Assembly: GCA_023101725.1 (NCBI GenBank)
Contig: JALJCO010012648.1
Coordinates: 62,001-126,000, forward strand
Direction: 5' to 3'
Length of the DNA: 64,000 nucleotides
DNA from: Atherinomorus stipes
Taxonomy: Eukaryota; Chordata; Actinopteri; Atheriniformes; Atherinidae
Shown: positions 12,261 to 22,467 of the stretch, one piece after another
Layout: each line of letters opens with the position of its first letter
Numbering within the stretch: position 1 is the first letter of the stretch
Translations under genes and position numbers: made by a program
Notes under the pieces: model-generated
Told to the model about the DNA's origin: nothing
Database searches by the model: none
The model's input: the letters and a program-made list of their open reading frames with translations, nothing else

Positions 12261-13002
12261 CACTAACCCAGGGAAGTCGAGCTCCGATCCTCGAGGACCA
12301 CGATCCTGCAGGTTTTCTTTCCCTTCCTGCTCCAACACACCTGACTCAAATTAATGAGTCATTGTCACGGACGTAGTTTTAGAAACTTCACACATGTTTT
12401 TCCCACAAACAAACCAGGTGAGTAGAAGCTTCCATGCAGATAATGTTAACTAGCTTAACATGATGTAGTTAAGTCTGTGTTAACTAGTCATTATTTAGCT
12501 AGTTAACAAGAATACTGTTGTTACCTACATCCTTTGCTATATAGTTCATGCTAGGAATAAAGCCAATCCTCCATCATTTATATAGAGGACTTGTGCTCAT
12601 TATTGCTTCTTCATATTTAAAGGAAATCTTTGTCACATCATATGGAGTCGATCAGGCCCTGACGCACTGCTGATCAATATAATGTAAGGGAAAAATGTAT
12701 ACAAACAGGATTTTATACATACAAACTCATGATAATTGTGAAACTACATATTTATCCCTCTATATATAGAAATTTATGATTGTTGCACCACAAATTGTCA
12801 TGCCTGAATATATTGTTGTCAGGTGAAGGATAGCAGGGATGCAGGAGGAGATACAGGAGGAAATGCAGGAGAAGCTGAAGGAAGTGGAGGAGGAAAGGCT
12901 GGAGGCTCACAGGAGAGGTTGAAAGAATAACCATGTTTGTCATGAGATGAAGCATTGTGACAAATGTTAGGTGATAAACTAACATTTGTCGGCTGCAGTC
13001 GG

Positions 13003-13250
13003 CGGCTGTAGCTCAGGTGGAAGCGCAGTCGTCTTTCAACCGGAGGGTTGTAGGATCGATTCCAGGCTTCCCCAGACTACATGCCGAAGTGTCCTTGGGC
13101 AAGACACCGAACCCCAAGTTGCCTCCCAATGTGCCTATCGGGGTATGAATGTGTGTGTGACTGGGTGAATGTGATATGTAGTGTAAAGCGCTTTGAGCAG
13201 TTAGTATCACTGGAAACGCGCTATATAAGTACAGTCCATTTACCATTTAA
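13003..13250 (+). mobile_element. tRNA-derived SINE (fish V-SINE-like)
   Basis: The 5' part is tRNA-like, with a box A region GTAGCTCAGGTGG and a box B GATCGATTCC (one base off GGTTCGATTCC). The core, AAGTGTCCTTGGGCAAGACA, and the downstream AAAGCGCTTTGAGCA and GCTATATAAGTACAGTCCAT tail match the abundant teleost SINE whose central domain resembles V-SINEs. SINEs have no coding capacity and depend on a partner LINE. The tail ends in a short CATTTACCATTTA duplication. The tRNA part cannot fold into a functional tRNA. Confidence 0.85.
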
Positions 13251-13289
13251 CCTGTATCAGAGCTTTCAAATTTCAAACACCTGCATCTA

Positions 13290-13823
13290 CAGTCGTCCTC
13301 AAAATCATTCATGCCCTCCAACTAAAGAAGAGGCTAAATTGACAATAGTAATTCAAATAACAAGAAACTAAAGAAACAAATAATTATTATAAATAATTAC
13401 AAAATTATATCTTAGTGAAATAATTTTTTTTATTATAGTTGAAAATTATTTAAAAAAAAACAAACAAACAAAACTGTCCCAGGCACATTAGAGCACCTTT
13501 CCCATGAAATGTGGTCCAACATACCTGTCAACAGGTGCAGAAGCATTTTTGAACATTTCAGAAAACACCTGATTGCCGTGATTGCCTCAAAGTGTTGCTC
13601 AACAAAGTTTTAGTTCAGGAACCCCATCATGCTCGTTTACTTATATTATATTTTTTGTGTTTGTTTATTATATTTCTTTCAAACCACAATTCAAAATCAA
13701 TGTCATGATTTTCATAGAATTTTTATTTATTATTACTTTTGTCAATTTCAACTTATTTAACTGACAACTGATTTTTTTTTTCCTTCTTTAATTTTAGGGT
13801 ATGAATAATTATGAGGACGACTG
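13290..13823. mobile_element. Tc1/mariner-like MITE, copy a
   Basis: 534 bp with terminal inverted repeats CAGTCGTCCTCAAAATCATT and, at the other end, AATTATGAGGACGACTG, flanked by TA (13288-13289, 13824-13825). Three more copies lie at 27795-28322, 30106-30672 and 58414-58947. No coding sequence. The interior is AT-rich with internal inverted symmetry (AATTCAAAT/TGAATT). Confidence 0.85.
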
Positions 13824-14284
13824 TACATATTTTGTCAGATGAAAGAAGCAAACAGGCCAGGTGCAGTGTTTTACTGAGGTTGGTGAACTAAAAAGTCTGT
13901 AAAGGTGTGAAGACATTATTTTACTGGTCAGAGATACTAATGAGCAACTAGCAGTGAGTTCACGAGCTGGTCAGGAACTCGCAGTAGGGACATGAACTAG
14001 TTTATTTGTCAGTATTTTTGTCATTGTAATGACTAAAATTAGAAGTTACTCATAAACATTCCACCTTTTGTTACGTTTATCTTAACTAGTTCGGCCGCTG
14101 CCAGGTTTATTAATAATACTTGTGTCCCCCCCCACCTTTGAAATCAAAATTTTGTCCTCGTGCAGAACCTCATTGGCTGTTGGTGTCATTTAATTGTGTC
14201 AGGTGTGTTGGAGCAAGAAGGGAAAGAAAACCTGCAGGACAGGTTGGCTCTCGAGGGCCGACTTTGGACACCCCTGCACTAACC

Positions 14285-14903
14285 TTTTAAACTTCTTGGA
14301 CAAGTCCACAGGTAAAATGATCTGTTTGCTCATGTTGAAAGTTTTTCCTCCCCTATGTTGAGAGTCGTTCCAGACTGCAGTGTGTAGCTGCTCTCAGTGC
14401 ATGAAAACCTTTGCTGATTGGTTGTGGTGCCATGCGACAGCGACCAAAGTTAAACATTTTTCAACTTTCTTTTGTTGCACTGCAGACCTGCATGTGCACG
14501 ACTGAATGACATAATTTCATGTGCACAAATGTCGCCTGTTGATTGGAAAGGATAAGCGATTTTTGCCACGTCATACAAGTTTCGTAGGAAATGAATGGAG
14601 AAGCAGCGACGTCGCCTTCCGTGTGTCAAGCCCATAACAGACAGACTCCAGCAATATTTGTAGGATTCTTTATCATAATAAATATTGGACCATATGAGGG
14701 GAATGAGCTGCTTGGCAGACGTCTGCGCTCTCTGAGTGCTTTTCTAATTTAACATGTTGCTGCCATCAGATTCAATATGAGCTCAAACATTATTTTCCAT
14801 GAAATGATAAAAACGCCTCAGTTTTAACATCTGATAAGTTGTTTATGTTCAATTGGGAATAAAATCTGGGTTTATGAGATTTTTGCTTCCTGTTTTTACT
14901 TCG
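14285..14903. other. Unassigned sequence
   Basis: No gene or named repeat recognised. Confidence 0.4.
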
Positions 14904-16110
14904 TTCAAGTTCAGGTTCAAGTTTATTTATAGAGCACACTTAACAACAATCAGCTGATCGCCCAAGGTGCTTAACAATAGACAAACATGGCACAAAGTGC
15001 AAAAAACACTTGAAACTCAACAGCAGAGACCAATGACAGCACAAATGATAAAATTAAGACTTTAAATTAAACAAACATATGTTAAAAACAGGGGAAACAA
15101 AACTAATAATAATAATAATATCGCGGAGGAAACCACAAAACGGCAAACATGATAAAAATAGAATTCCAAAAATGAAAAATATAAAAATATAGATAAAAAG
15201 TGAATAAATAGGCAACAAATAGGAATAGAGCATAGCAAACGCCTGGCTAAAGAGAAACGTTTTAAGTGCTGACTTAAAGACGCACAACGTAACTTTTAGA
15301 CCTTAAAAATCTGCGTTTCTGACTCGTTTTGATGGCACACCAACGTTCATTTTGCGCATTTTCGAGCCGTCACTGCCCAGAGGCGTCCCAGGGCTCAGAA
15401 ACAGCACTATGTAAGATTCCCATCCGGGACGCGACTGTGACGTTGCAGCCGACTATTGGCTGCAGCACCGCGTCACTCACTAGCAACCGGATGTAAACCA
15501 GGGATCAACCCTGCGAGTGTTTTGAATGCACATCATGTCGGATTCGGTAAAGAAACATTACAGGAGGAAGAGAGGAAAAGGAAGAGAGGAAGGGACAGAA
15601 CAAGAGTCAAGATAAGACTGTCTTTTACTGGCTGGAGTGAATCACGGTGCAGGTATGATACAAGATGGATGCTAGTTTAGTCGCCGATAGGGGGCGCGTC
15701 ACTGAGAAAACTGCTAAAAGTTCCGTTGTGTGTCTTTAAACATGGTGACAGACTCAGCAGATCTGACACAGTGGCAGTACGTTCCATAGACGGGGGGCCA
15801 CAACAGAAAATGCTCTCCCACCCTTCGAGGTACATTTAAATCTCTGTATCACCAGGAGACCCCGAGAAGAAGATCTCAGAGCCCTGGGGGGGGGGGTCGT
15901 AGCGGACCAGGAGCTCTGAGATGTACGAAGGGGACAGAGCATTAAGGGCTTTATACACCAGCAACAGAATTTTAAACTGGATTCTAAAACCCACTGGAAG
16001 CCAGTGAAGCTCGGCCAAAATAGGGGTGATGTGCTCACGCCTGCCTCTGCCAGTTAGCATACGGGCAGCAGCATTCTGAGCTATTTGAAGACGATGAAGA
16101 CTTACATTTT
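14904..16110 (-). mobile_element. LINE (CR1/Rex1/L2-like), 5'-truncated, minus strand
   Basis: The minus strand ends at 14904 in a 3' UTR and tail, AAATAAACTTGAACCTGAAC, typical of teleost LINEs. Upstream, 15754-16060 encodes two overlapping frames of the reverse-transcriptase C terminus. One reads THITPIL-like REHITPILAELHWLP and LLLVYKALNALSPSYISEL; the other reads GGRAFSVVAPRLWNVLP. The final FKSALKTFLFSQAF is at 15230-15287. A 458-bp TTAA MITE (15278-15735) splits it. Frameshifts make it non-functional. The exact left limit (near 16110) is uncertain. Confidence 0.8.
15278..15735. mobile_element. TTAA MITE inserted in the LINE
   Basis: TTAA duplications (15274-15277 and 15736-15739) flank terminal repeats AGACGCACAACGTAACTTTT and, reverse-complemented, AGACACACAACGGAACTTTT. 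Removing the element and one TTAA rejoins the LINE reading frame (SVTMFKSALKT), which confirms the boundaries. The inner open frame is short and basic with no known domain. Confidence 0.85.
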
Positions 16111-17684
16111 AAACAACGTCCAAATTTTGGGGGGAATTGAAGTATGATGGATGGAGTCTGAGGGCTCCACATCAGAGCACATCTCTGTCTGCATATCTGC
16201 CTACAACAGTCTGGTTCCTCGTCTTAACCGGTACAACCTCAGGCTCTGCTGCCACACAATCATGTCTGGGTGAGTTATAGAAAGCACTGCTTTTCTTCTG
16301 TGTATTCTGGCCATATCTCAGTCATATTTCTGCAATTTTGGCCTCCAGCCTCTCTGGCCGCTTTCCCTCCGTCAGTTCATTCAGCTTTTCAGGCTTGCGG
16401 TTGGCATTTCTTCATTTCATACCCCATCTTCCTTCTGTCTGACTGTCCAAACTTACTTCCCTACCCTCATTTTCTGACTTTTTGCAATATCCAGATTTAC
16501 AATGAGGCCTTGCCCACCAGTACAATCTGTGCCACACAAAATCAGATACTTGCCTCAGATTCTCAAACTGTAACCTTCCATTTATGCTCCACATAAAGCA
16601 GAGATTTATACTTGAATTGCACTTCTGGTGGAGTGTTCATTCGGTGTTCCCACACAGCTTATCTATCTTTATTGCTCACACACCAGCGGTTGCTGAACTT
16701 GGTGTTTGGCCAAAAGCCACGGTGTTCACTGGAGTTTCTTTATTATTCCTCTTGAATGTCCTTGCAGACATAGGACTTTAATTTCCCAAGTTAACCCCAC
16801 AAATCAAGATATTCAACTTTAATAATATGCAGTTATGAGATTTTCTTTCCTCCCACTGTTGATTTTATCTGAGTGGCCAGTGCAGACGTGAGAGAATACT
16901 TATATCCTTTGCAATCAAGATGCATTCACTTCTGCTTTTGTAATTGCAGGCATATGGAGTTCATTGATGCAGGAAAGTCCGTGTCAGTAGGTGCTGCTTG
17001 TTGTGCTGTTTAGCAGAGAGCTTGTTTGAGGATATTTTCAAAGACGCACCATGGCCTGAGTCATGGACCTTTTCTGTTTGATTCTAACAATTCGTTTGAC
17101 AGATTCGGCTTCACAGTCCACTTTATTCAGATGCATCAAACAACTTTACTTGACTTTGGTTGTTTTTTAGACAGCCATCATTCTGGGTCTGCAGACTGTT
17201 GTCTTCTGAGTAAATGGAGAAAAATGAATGAGCAGGGCCATTCTGTTGCCACTGTAATATCACAGAGGCACTGCCACCAGCTGTGCCTGCTAAAATTAAC
17301 GTCCTCATTTTCGGAAAAGTGTACCACGTGGGGAGCCGATCACCTCGCGTATGAATGGTGGAAAGATTGATCGTCCGTTACAGATGACAGATAAAAATTG
17401 GTCCCCCTGTCTACAAAAGCTGCAATGGCTTAAAGGTGCAGCGAAAAACAAAATCAAAGGTCAGTAACAGAGAAATAGTTTGATAGGCGCTGGAGCAACA
17501 TGTGGGATAAGAAAAAAGACCATAGAAGACAGAACACATGTATACGAAGGCTCTGTACCAATACCCACGAAACCCGGTGGCCCTCTGTGAAGTGTGCACT
17601 TGGTAGAAGTGCTTATATAAGGGTTGGAGTGTGCAGGTTGCAAGTGTGGGAAAATCAAGCAGCAACCTCTGGTGGCCAACTATA
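16111..17684. other. Unassigned sequence
   Basis: No gene or named repeat recognised. From about 17400 the sequence may belong to the same old repeat that resumes at 18117. Confidence 0.35.
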
Positions 17685-17692
17685 CCTGGAAG

Positions 17693-18116
17693 TAGGGCTG
17701 CACAATTAATCGCTAAAAAATCGTGATCTCAATTCACACATACATGCAATGTCAATTCTACCCACAACAATTCTGAAACATTTTTAATCATGAGCTTATC
17801 ACAAATAAGTTTCCATTCCTCCCAGATTTTTTTCAAGCCCCTTTAAATGCAATACTGCCGTTGCCTCCCCACCCCCTAACCAATGTTAAAGAACTACAAC
17901 TATGCATCTGCCAAAGAAATGCTCCAACAAAGCTCTTGTGCAAACACATGCTTTATTTTGAATTACCTTTTGAATAGGTTGTTTTGTTTGTTTTGTTAAA
18001 GTTTATTTGTGCAATAAATACTTTTGGGGAAAAAAAAATCGCTTCAGAGAATCGTGATCTTAATTTTAAGCAAAAAAAATCACTATTCACATTTTTACCA
18101 GAATCGTGCAGCCCTA
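17693..18116. mobile_element. hAT MITE (TAGGGCTGCAC type)
   Basis: 424 bp bounded by perfect 8-bp duplications CCTGGAAG (17685-17692, 18117-18124). Terminal repeats are TAGGGCTGCACAATTAATCG and, reverse-complemented, TAGGGCTGCACGATTCTGG. The interior is AT-rich and non-coding. It has inserted into the left edge of the repeat at 18117-18490. Confidence 0.9.
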
Positions 18117-18490
18117 CCTGGAAGAAGTACATATTTGTAGTTCTCCCTTCATCCGCTAGGGGATCCAAAACAGAGCAAATCCCCATAGATTCTCATGTTA
18201 AAAACACCAACTTCACAGCAGAAATGAACATGTTTACAGCCTGGTTCAAACATCATTTTAGGTTTAATAGATCAACTGTGAGGGGGGTGAATTTTTTTTA
18301 TAACTCATCTGTTTAGATGTTATTTAATCTTGAAATTACACATAATTATGGGTGTTCTTTAGAATGACATGCGGCAGACCGGAAGCCTGCCTACCGACCG
18401 GTGGATCCTAGTTAGCTCTTTGTTGGCTCTCGTTAAGGTCTCAGGCTGTAGCAGAGTAGCACAAAGTGGTTTTTAATCAAATAATAGCAA
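18117..18490 (+). repeat. Unnamed interspersed repeat, copy 2
   Basis: Alignable with 10752-11140 in the same orientation (shared CAACTTCACAGCAGAAATGA, ACATAATTA, GTAGCAGAGT). Its left part is interrupted by the hAT MITE at 17693-18116. Confidence 0.7.
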
Positions 18491-18544
18491 AGCACCGAAG
18501 TTGGCGTCTTGGCGCGGGGCTTCAACCAATCGGAGCGACTCAAT

Positions 18545-20118
18545 TGCTGCGTCCCAAATCGCATACCTGCATACTCAATACTCAAAATTTTGAGTATACT
18601 ACATCTAAATGAAAAACAGTATGCATAGTATGTGAAAATTAAGTATGCAAAAGTACCCGGATGACGTACTCAAACCCGTCAAGATTTTGAGTACGCGACT
18701 GTGGACACTCACCAGTGGAAAGATGGCAGCGGAGAGCGGTTCTTCGTACGAGTCCACAGTGAACACGGCGGCTCTTTACAAATGTAAGTTTGTGTTGTTT
18801 TTCTCTAAATGCCTTTTACCATGAAGAACCACCAGCTGTGGTCATTTTCAGCGTATTTGTGGTGTACCGATGTTTATTTTAAATGCGAACGGTGTCGCTA
18901 ACGCTCATGCTAGTTAGCTATTAGCTGCCGGGTTACGAAGCATTACCCACAATAACCAGGCGAATAAAAATAACCGGTGTCGGTACACGATCACCATGGG
19001 CCAGAGAGTGTACGGCCAATAATACACTGTTATAATAGTATTGTTCCGTCCAAATAATTGAAGTATTTTAACTTTGGTGGTGCACCGTGGTGCTTTCACT
19101 GTCGGCTCGGTCAGCTGCACTCATATCAACAAAAGAGTGAATTTCCCCATTAAATGTTAATATTGTGGTAAATTAGATAAGTTTTTGCCTTCACTGCTGG
19201 GGAGGCTGGTATCAGAGCCAGCCTCAGATGGGTAGATGGTTTGTCAATACTACCAGCATTAGTTATGGAGGTTTTATCTGTAGCATTATTTGTTTACTTA
19301 TTATATGATTTCTGTAACGTATGTTTTGCTCTTTCTAGGGGCAGACGAGGATACCCGGGGACTCTGCCTGGAGGGGCACTGGGGCATTAATCTGGCAGTA
19401 CATCCTGGGGTTTGGAGGCGGAGTGAAAAAAAAGGAAAAATGTCTGAAATAAAATCAGTTTAATTTATATTAATAGTGGTGTGGTTTTGTTTATTTTTTT
19501 TGCTGTCTTTTTTTGCATTTACTTATTTTTTATAGTGTCCTCACAGTAACATGCTGTAACACTGATGTTTCAATAACAATGATGTAATATAATTACCTTT
19601 TACTCACATTATGTATTACGCTCATACTTGTGTGTTTTTTCATTTTAAGTATTTCTAGCATACTTGTAATTACATCTGTGTGGACACAAGTTTGAGTTTA
19701 AAATTACGTCAGATGTACTAGTAGGTTCACACAAATTACCATCGGCTGCAAACCTGCGCAGCTTCAGCCAGTAGCAGGAGATCAATTTGCCGGCGCCGAT
19801 TTCGGCGTAAGGCTTCCCCAAGGATGTTCATGTTTTCCTGATGAGAAATAACCAGAAAAAAAACACTTAATGGTAAAAAAGCGCCGGCAGAAGATGGCGG
19901 CAGTGCGCTGTGGCTGTACGCTGGTCAAAAATTTCCGTAGAAAAAGTCGACACCGGTGTTTCATTTCCGGTGAGTACTCCACACGGGAGTATGCGATTTG
20001 GGACAGCACTGCATACTTGAAAGTCACGTACTAAGCCACTAAGTACATAGTATGGTTAGTGTACTCAATTTGGAATTTTGAGTATAGAGTATGCAAGTAT
20101 GCGATCTGGGACGCAGCA
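18545..20118 (+). mobile_element. PIF/Harbinger derivative, 1.57 kb
   Basis: Terminal repeats TGCTGCGTCCCAAATCGCAT (left) and TGCTGCGTCCCAGATCGCAT (right, reverse-complemented) are almost identical. They continue for about 40 bp into TGCATACTC and ACTCAAAATT. A 3-bp duplication AAT (18542-18544, 20119-20121) fits PIF/Harbinger. It encodes no DDE transposase but keeps a two-exon fragment of the Myb-like partner gene (see 18723-19463). The right half has a second copy of the CCCAAATCGCATACTCCCG motif. The flanks look like an older CpG-rich element with right end TTTGGTGTGCACGCAGCCT near 20750. Confidence 0.8.
18723..19463 (+). pseudogene. Truncated Myb/trihelix-like Harbinger accessory gene
   Basis: Exon 1 (18723-18783) starts at an ATG with MAAESGSSYESTVNTAALYK and ends at a GTAAGT donor. 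Exon 2 (19339-19463) follows a TTTCTAG acceptor, and the junction restores WADEDTRGLCLEG before a stop after about 61 residues. Harbinger elements carry a Myb-like (SANT/trihelix) DNA-binding protein that helps the transposase; the W-x-D-E-D-T-R start of such a domain is visible. The domain breaks off after about 15 residues and the rest (HWGINLAVHPGVW) does not continue it, so an internal deletion is likely. AATAAA overlaps the end of the frame. Splicing is inferred, not shown. Confidence 0.5.
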
Positions 20119-20121
20119 AAT

Positions 20122-20961
20122 GTCATGACACAGATACACATTATCTGACAGGAGGGGAAACACCCAGGAGAACCAGGGAAATCTTCTCTCTCTCTCTCTG
20201 AGGACAGAGCAGGATAAACTGTGATCTGTGTCTGGTCCCGGTGTCTGAATGGTGTTGTGATGACCTGCTGTGCCGATGGGATGTAATGGGCTTACAATGC
20301 TGCCCCACATCGGGACAGCGAGTTGTCAAACTGGCCTGGATCAGATGGCTGAAAGCGCCCCTCGCCAGCACGCAACTCCTGGAGTAAATGATGAAATTCA
20401 TTGCACTCAGAACACCTGGAGTCATCTGGTGAACCAGACACGGAGCAGAGATGCCCGACAACGACATTCCCTAGCTTTGTCTATCACATAAAGTTGAGCC
20501 GCTCTCTCTCCTGCATCTGCCATGGTGCAGACAGACCGGTGACAAGAAAAAGAAAAAGGAGGGGCTCCTCCCAAGGCGTGTCGAGCGCACCTTGGCTGGG
20601 CATCCCTTGCCACGTCTCAGGGGCGTCAAGACGCTGGAACTCAAGCGTCTGAATTTTTAGTGACCAGGCGCCCAACTTTGGGCATCAGGCGCAATTTTGA
20701 CGCCCAAATTGCGTTTGGTGTGCACGCAGCCTAAGCATGTATTACCTTTAACCCGCCACATAGGGGACTACAGTAATCTTCGTTAGCTCCTGTTAGTTTC
20801 GAGTTAGCTCGGTTCGCGTTTAGGCCAGAGTACGTCAGCTGTCAATCATTTTCCCCGAGGCCGCACTTTGCCCACTTTAGTATTTTCCTGGAGTGACGAC
20901 ACACGCTACATGGAAAGATGGCGACGGTGGGACACGCCCAACTGGCTTCACTTTCGAGAAG
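20122..20961. other. Right part of an older DNA element, unresolved
   Basis: The segment ends near 20755 with GCGTTTGGTGTGCACGCAGC, resembling termini of fish elements that start with TTCACACCAAACGC. Its left part is probably the CpG-rich sequence just left of 18542, with the Harbinger derivative inserted in between. No target duplication was identified. Confidence 0.3.
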
Positions 20962-21140
20962 GGTCTATCTGCGGCTCGCAAGACAGAAGCGTGTCGTAGA
21001 GTGACATCACTCTACTACACGTCCACCAGACCCATGAGAGCATGGTAAAATCTAACCCTACCCCTGACCCTTACCACGACCCACCATGAGACACGTCCAC
21101 CATAGGACACGCCTCTGGGTTGCAAGCTGCAGATAGATAC
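20962..21140. repeat. Palindromic MITE-like repeat
   Basis: The left end GGTCTATCTGCGGCTCGCAA and the right end, reverse-complemented, GTATCTATCTGCAGCTTGCA form inverted arms. ACACGTCCACC-type blocks lie inside. A related piece, TATCTATCTGCGGCTTGCAA, occurs at about 52592-52611. Confidence 0.6.
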
Positions 21141-21334
21141 ATTTGTCACTTTCCCTGATTCAGACAAGACCAGATACTACGTCCAGATATTTGTCTTTGG
21201 GGAAAACAGTGGAACTGGGACAGTCTATGGTCTTTTCATATCGTTTCTATCTGTAAACTCAGCCTTACTTATGTTCTGGTGAAGAAACGTCATGTTCAGA
21301 CCTAAACTGAATAAAGTTTAGTCATTTCATCTAG

Positions 21335-21935
21335 GGCTGTTCGATATAGGGTGGTTTTCATATCAAAAACCGGTTTATTTTTGTTATATGGACTTTTCAT
21401 ATACCGCTTTACCGGTGAATAGTCCAGACAACTTTCGGAACATGCGCAGTGGGAAATTGTTTAAGTGGGGACTGATTTCACTGCTGACGCAAACACTACA
21501 GTGTGTGAAAAGCCGGTCAGAGAGTTTAAAGTGAAGCACAGGTTGATTACTCAGAGGAACTAATTCCCAAGAGATTAGCCACGTCTGTCACTTGGATGTT
21601 TTTTGGCTGTAAAACATTGGACATGGACCAAACAACTATTTCCAAACCCTGTCGAGCAAAAGTGGCGGTGGTAACGAGCTGGCGGCGGTAACACTAGCAG
21701 CTAGCTTAGCTGACAACACGTTTTAGAGAAGCAAAAATGTCGTGATGCGGGACTGGACATGAGAAAAAGAGCAAGCAGCAATCAAGATAAACATGTTTTA
21801 CCTTGCCAAGGATATGGTTCCTAAAAATACCGCAAAGAAAGACAGCTTCAAGATGATGGTGAAAACTTTGGATCCCACGTATGTTCTGCACGTTCAGGAT
21901 GTAAACATCCCGAACATGAGAGCATGCTTTATAAA
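21335..21935 (+). pseudogene. hAT transposase relic (ZBED type)
   Basis: The left end TAGGGCTGTTCGATATAGGG resembles hAT termini. About 21595-21680 reads SVTWMFFGCKTLDMDQTT followed by CRAKVAV, which fits a BED zinc finger with several ligands lost. At 21775-21930 the frame reads FYLAKDMVPKNTAKKDSF and MMVKTLDPTYVLH, matching the conserved stretch after the BED finger in ZBED-like hAT transposases. The join between them is shorter than usual, and the catalytic core and C-terminal dimerisation domain are absent. It cannot be active. No right end or 8-bp duplication was found. Confidence 0.65.
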
Positions 21936-22197
21936 TGAATTCGCAAGATGCAGCAATGTGTATATTATTATTTTAAAGCGGCAGAATTGGCTATTTACTA
22001 TTCTTACTGTGCAGCGGAAGGCAGCCAGTGAGCAGCTGTTAAGATGGCAGCAACAACAGAGCTACTGTGGAAAAACAGAGCTGCATGACCTGCATTCCTT
22101 ATTGGAGCTCACACTGAAGTATTGCATGGTAATGCAATGGGAAAACATAGCCATGTTTCCAGAGGGGCTGCACTGTGTAAAAGTTTTTACGTTGTGT

Positions 22198-22246
22198 ATG
22201 TGTGTGTGTGTGTGTGTCTGTATATATACACAGTATATATGTTGTT

Positions 22247-22289
<43 letters not shown>

Positions 22290-22290
22290 G
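22198..22290. repeat. (TG)n and (TA)n microsatellites
   Basis: A TG run from about 22198 to 22217 is followed by interrupted TA runs to 22290. Frames through them are artefacts. Confidence 0.9.
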
Positions 22291-22390
22291 GGCAATGTTT
22301 CGCCCATAATTTTTGGCCACGCCCACAACCTGGAAGTAGCGCCAGGAAAATCGTGTATAGAATATGTTATAAAATCTGCACGTTTTTTAT

Positions 22391-22414
22391 AAATGAATGA
22401 ATGAATGAATGAAT
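22391..22414. repeat. (AATG)n microsatellite
   Basis: About six AATG units. Confidence 0.9.
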
Positions 22415-22467
22415 TACTGAACTCATTTATGTAAGGTGGTAAAAATGAACTGTACAGGGATAAACAG

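Larger units (their letters stand above)
12269..14276. mobile_element. hAT element, 2.0 kb, carrying a SINE and a MITE
   Basis: Perfect 8-bp target duplications CACTAACC (12261-12268 and 14277-14284) enclose it, the hallmark of hAT transposition. The left end starts CAGGGAAGTCGAGCTCCGA. The right end, reverse-complemented, starts CAGGGGTGTCCAAAGTCGG, and both continue into a shared TCGAGG and CCTGCAGGTTTTCTTTCCC block. No transposase is recognisable. A tRNA-derived SINE (13003-13250) and a TA-flanked MITE (13290-13823) sit inside it, adding most of its length, so the underlying element was about 1.2 kb and non-autonomous. Confidence 0.88.
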
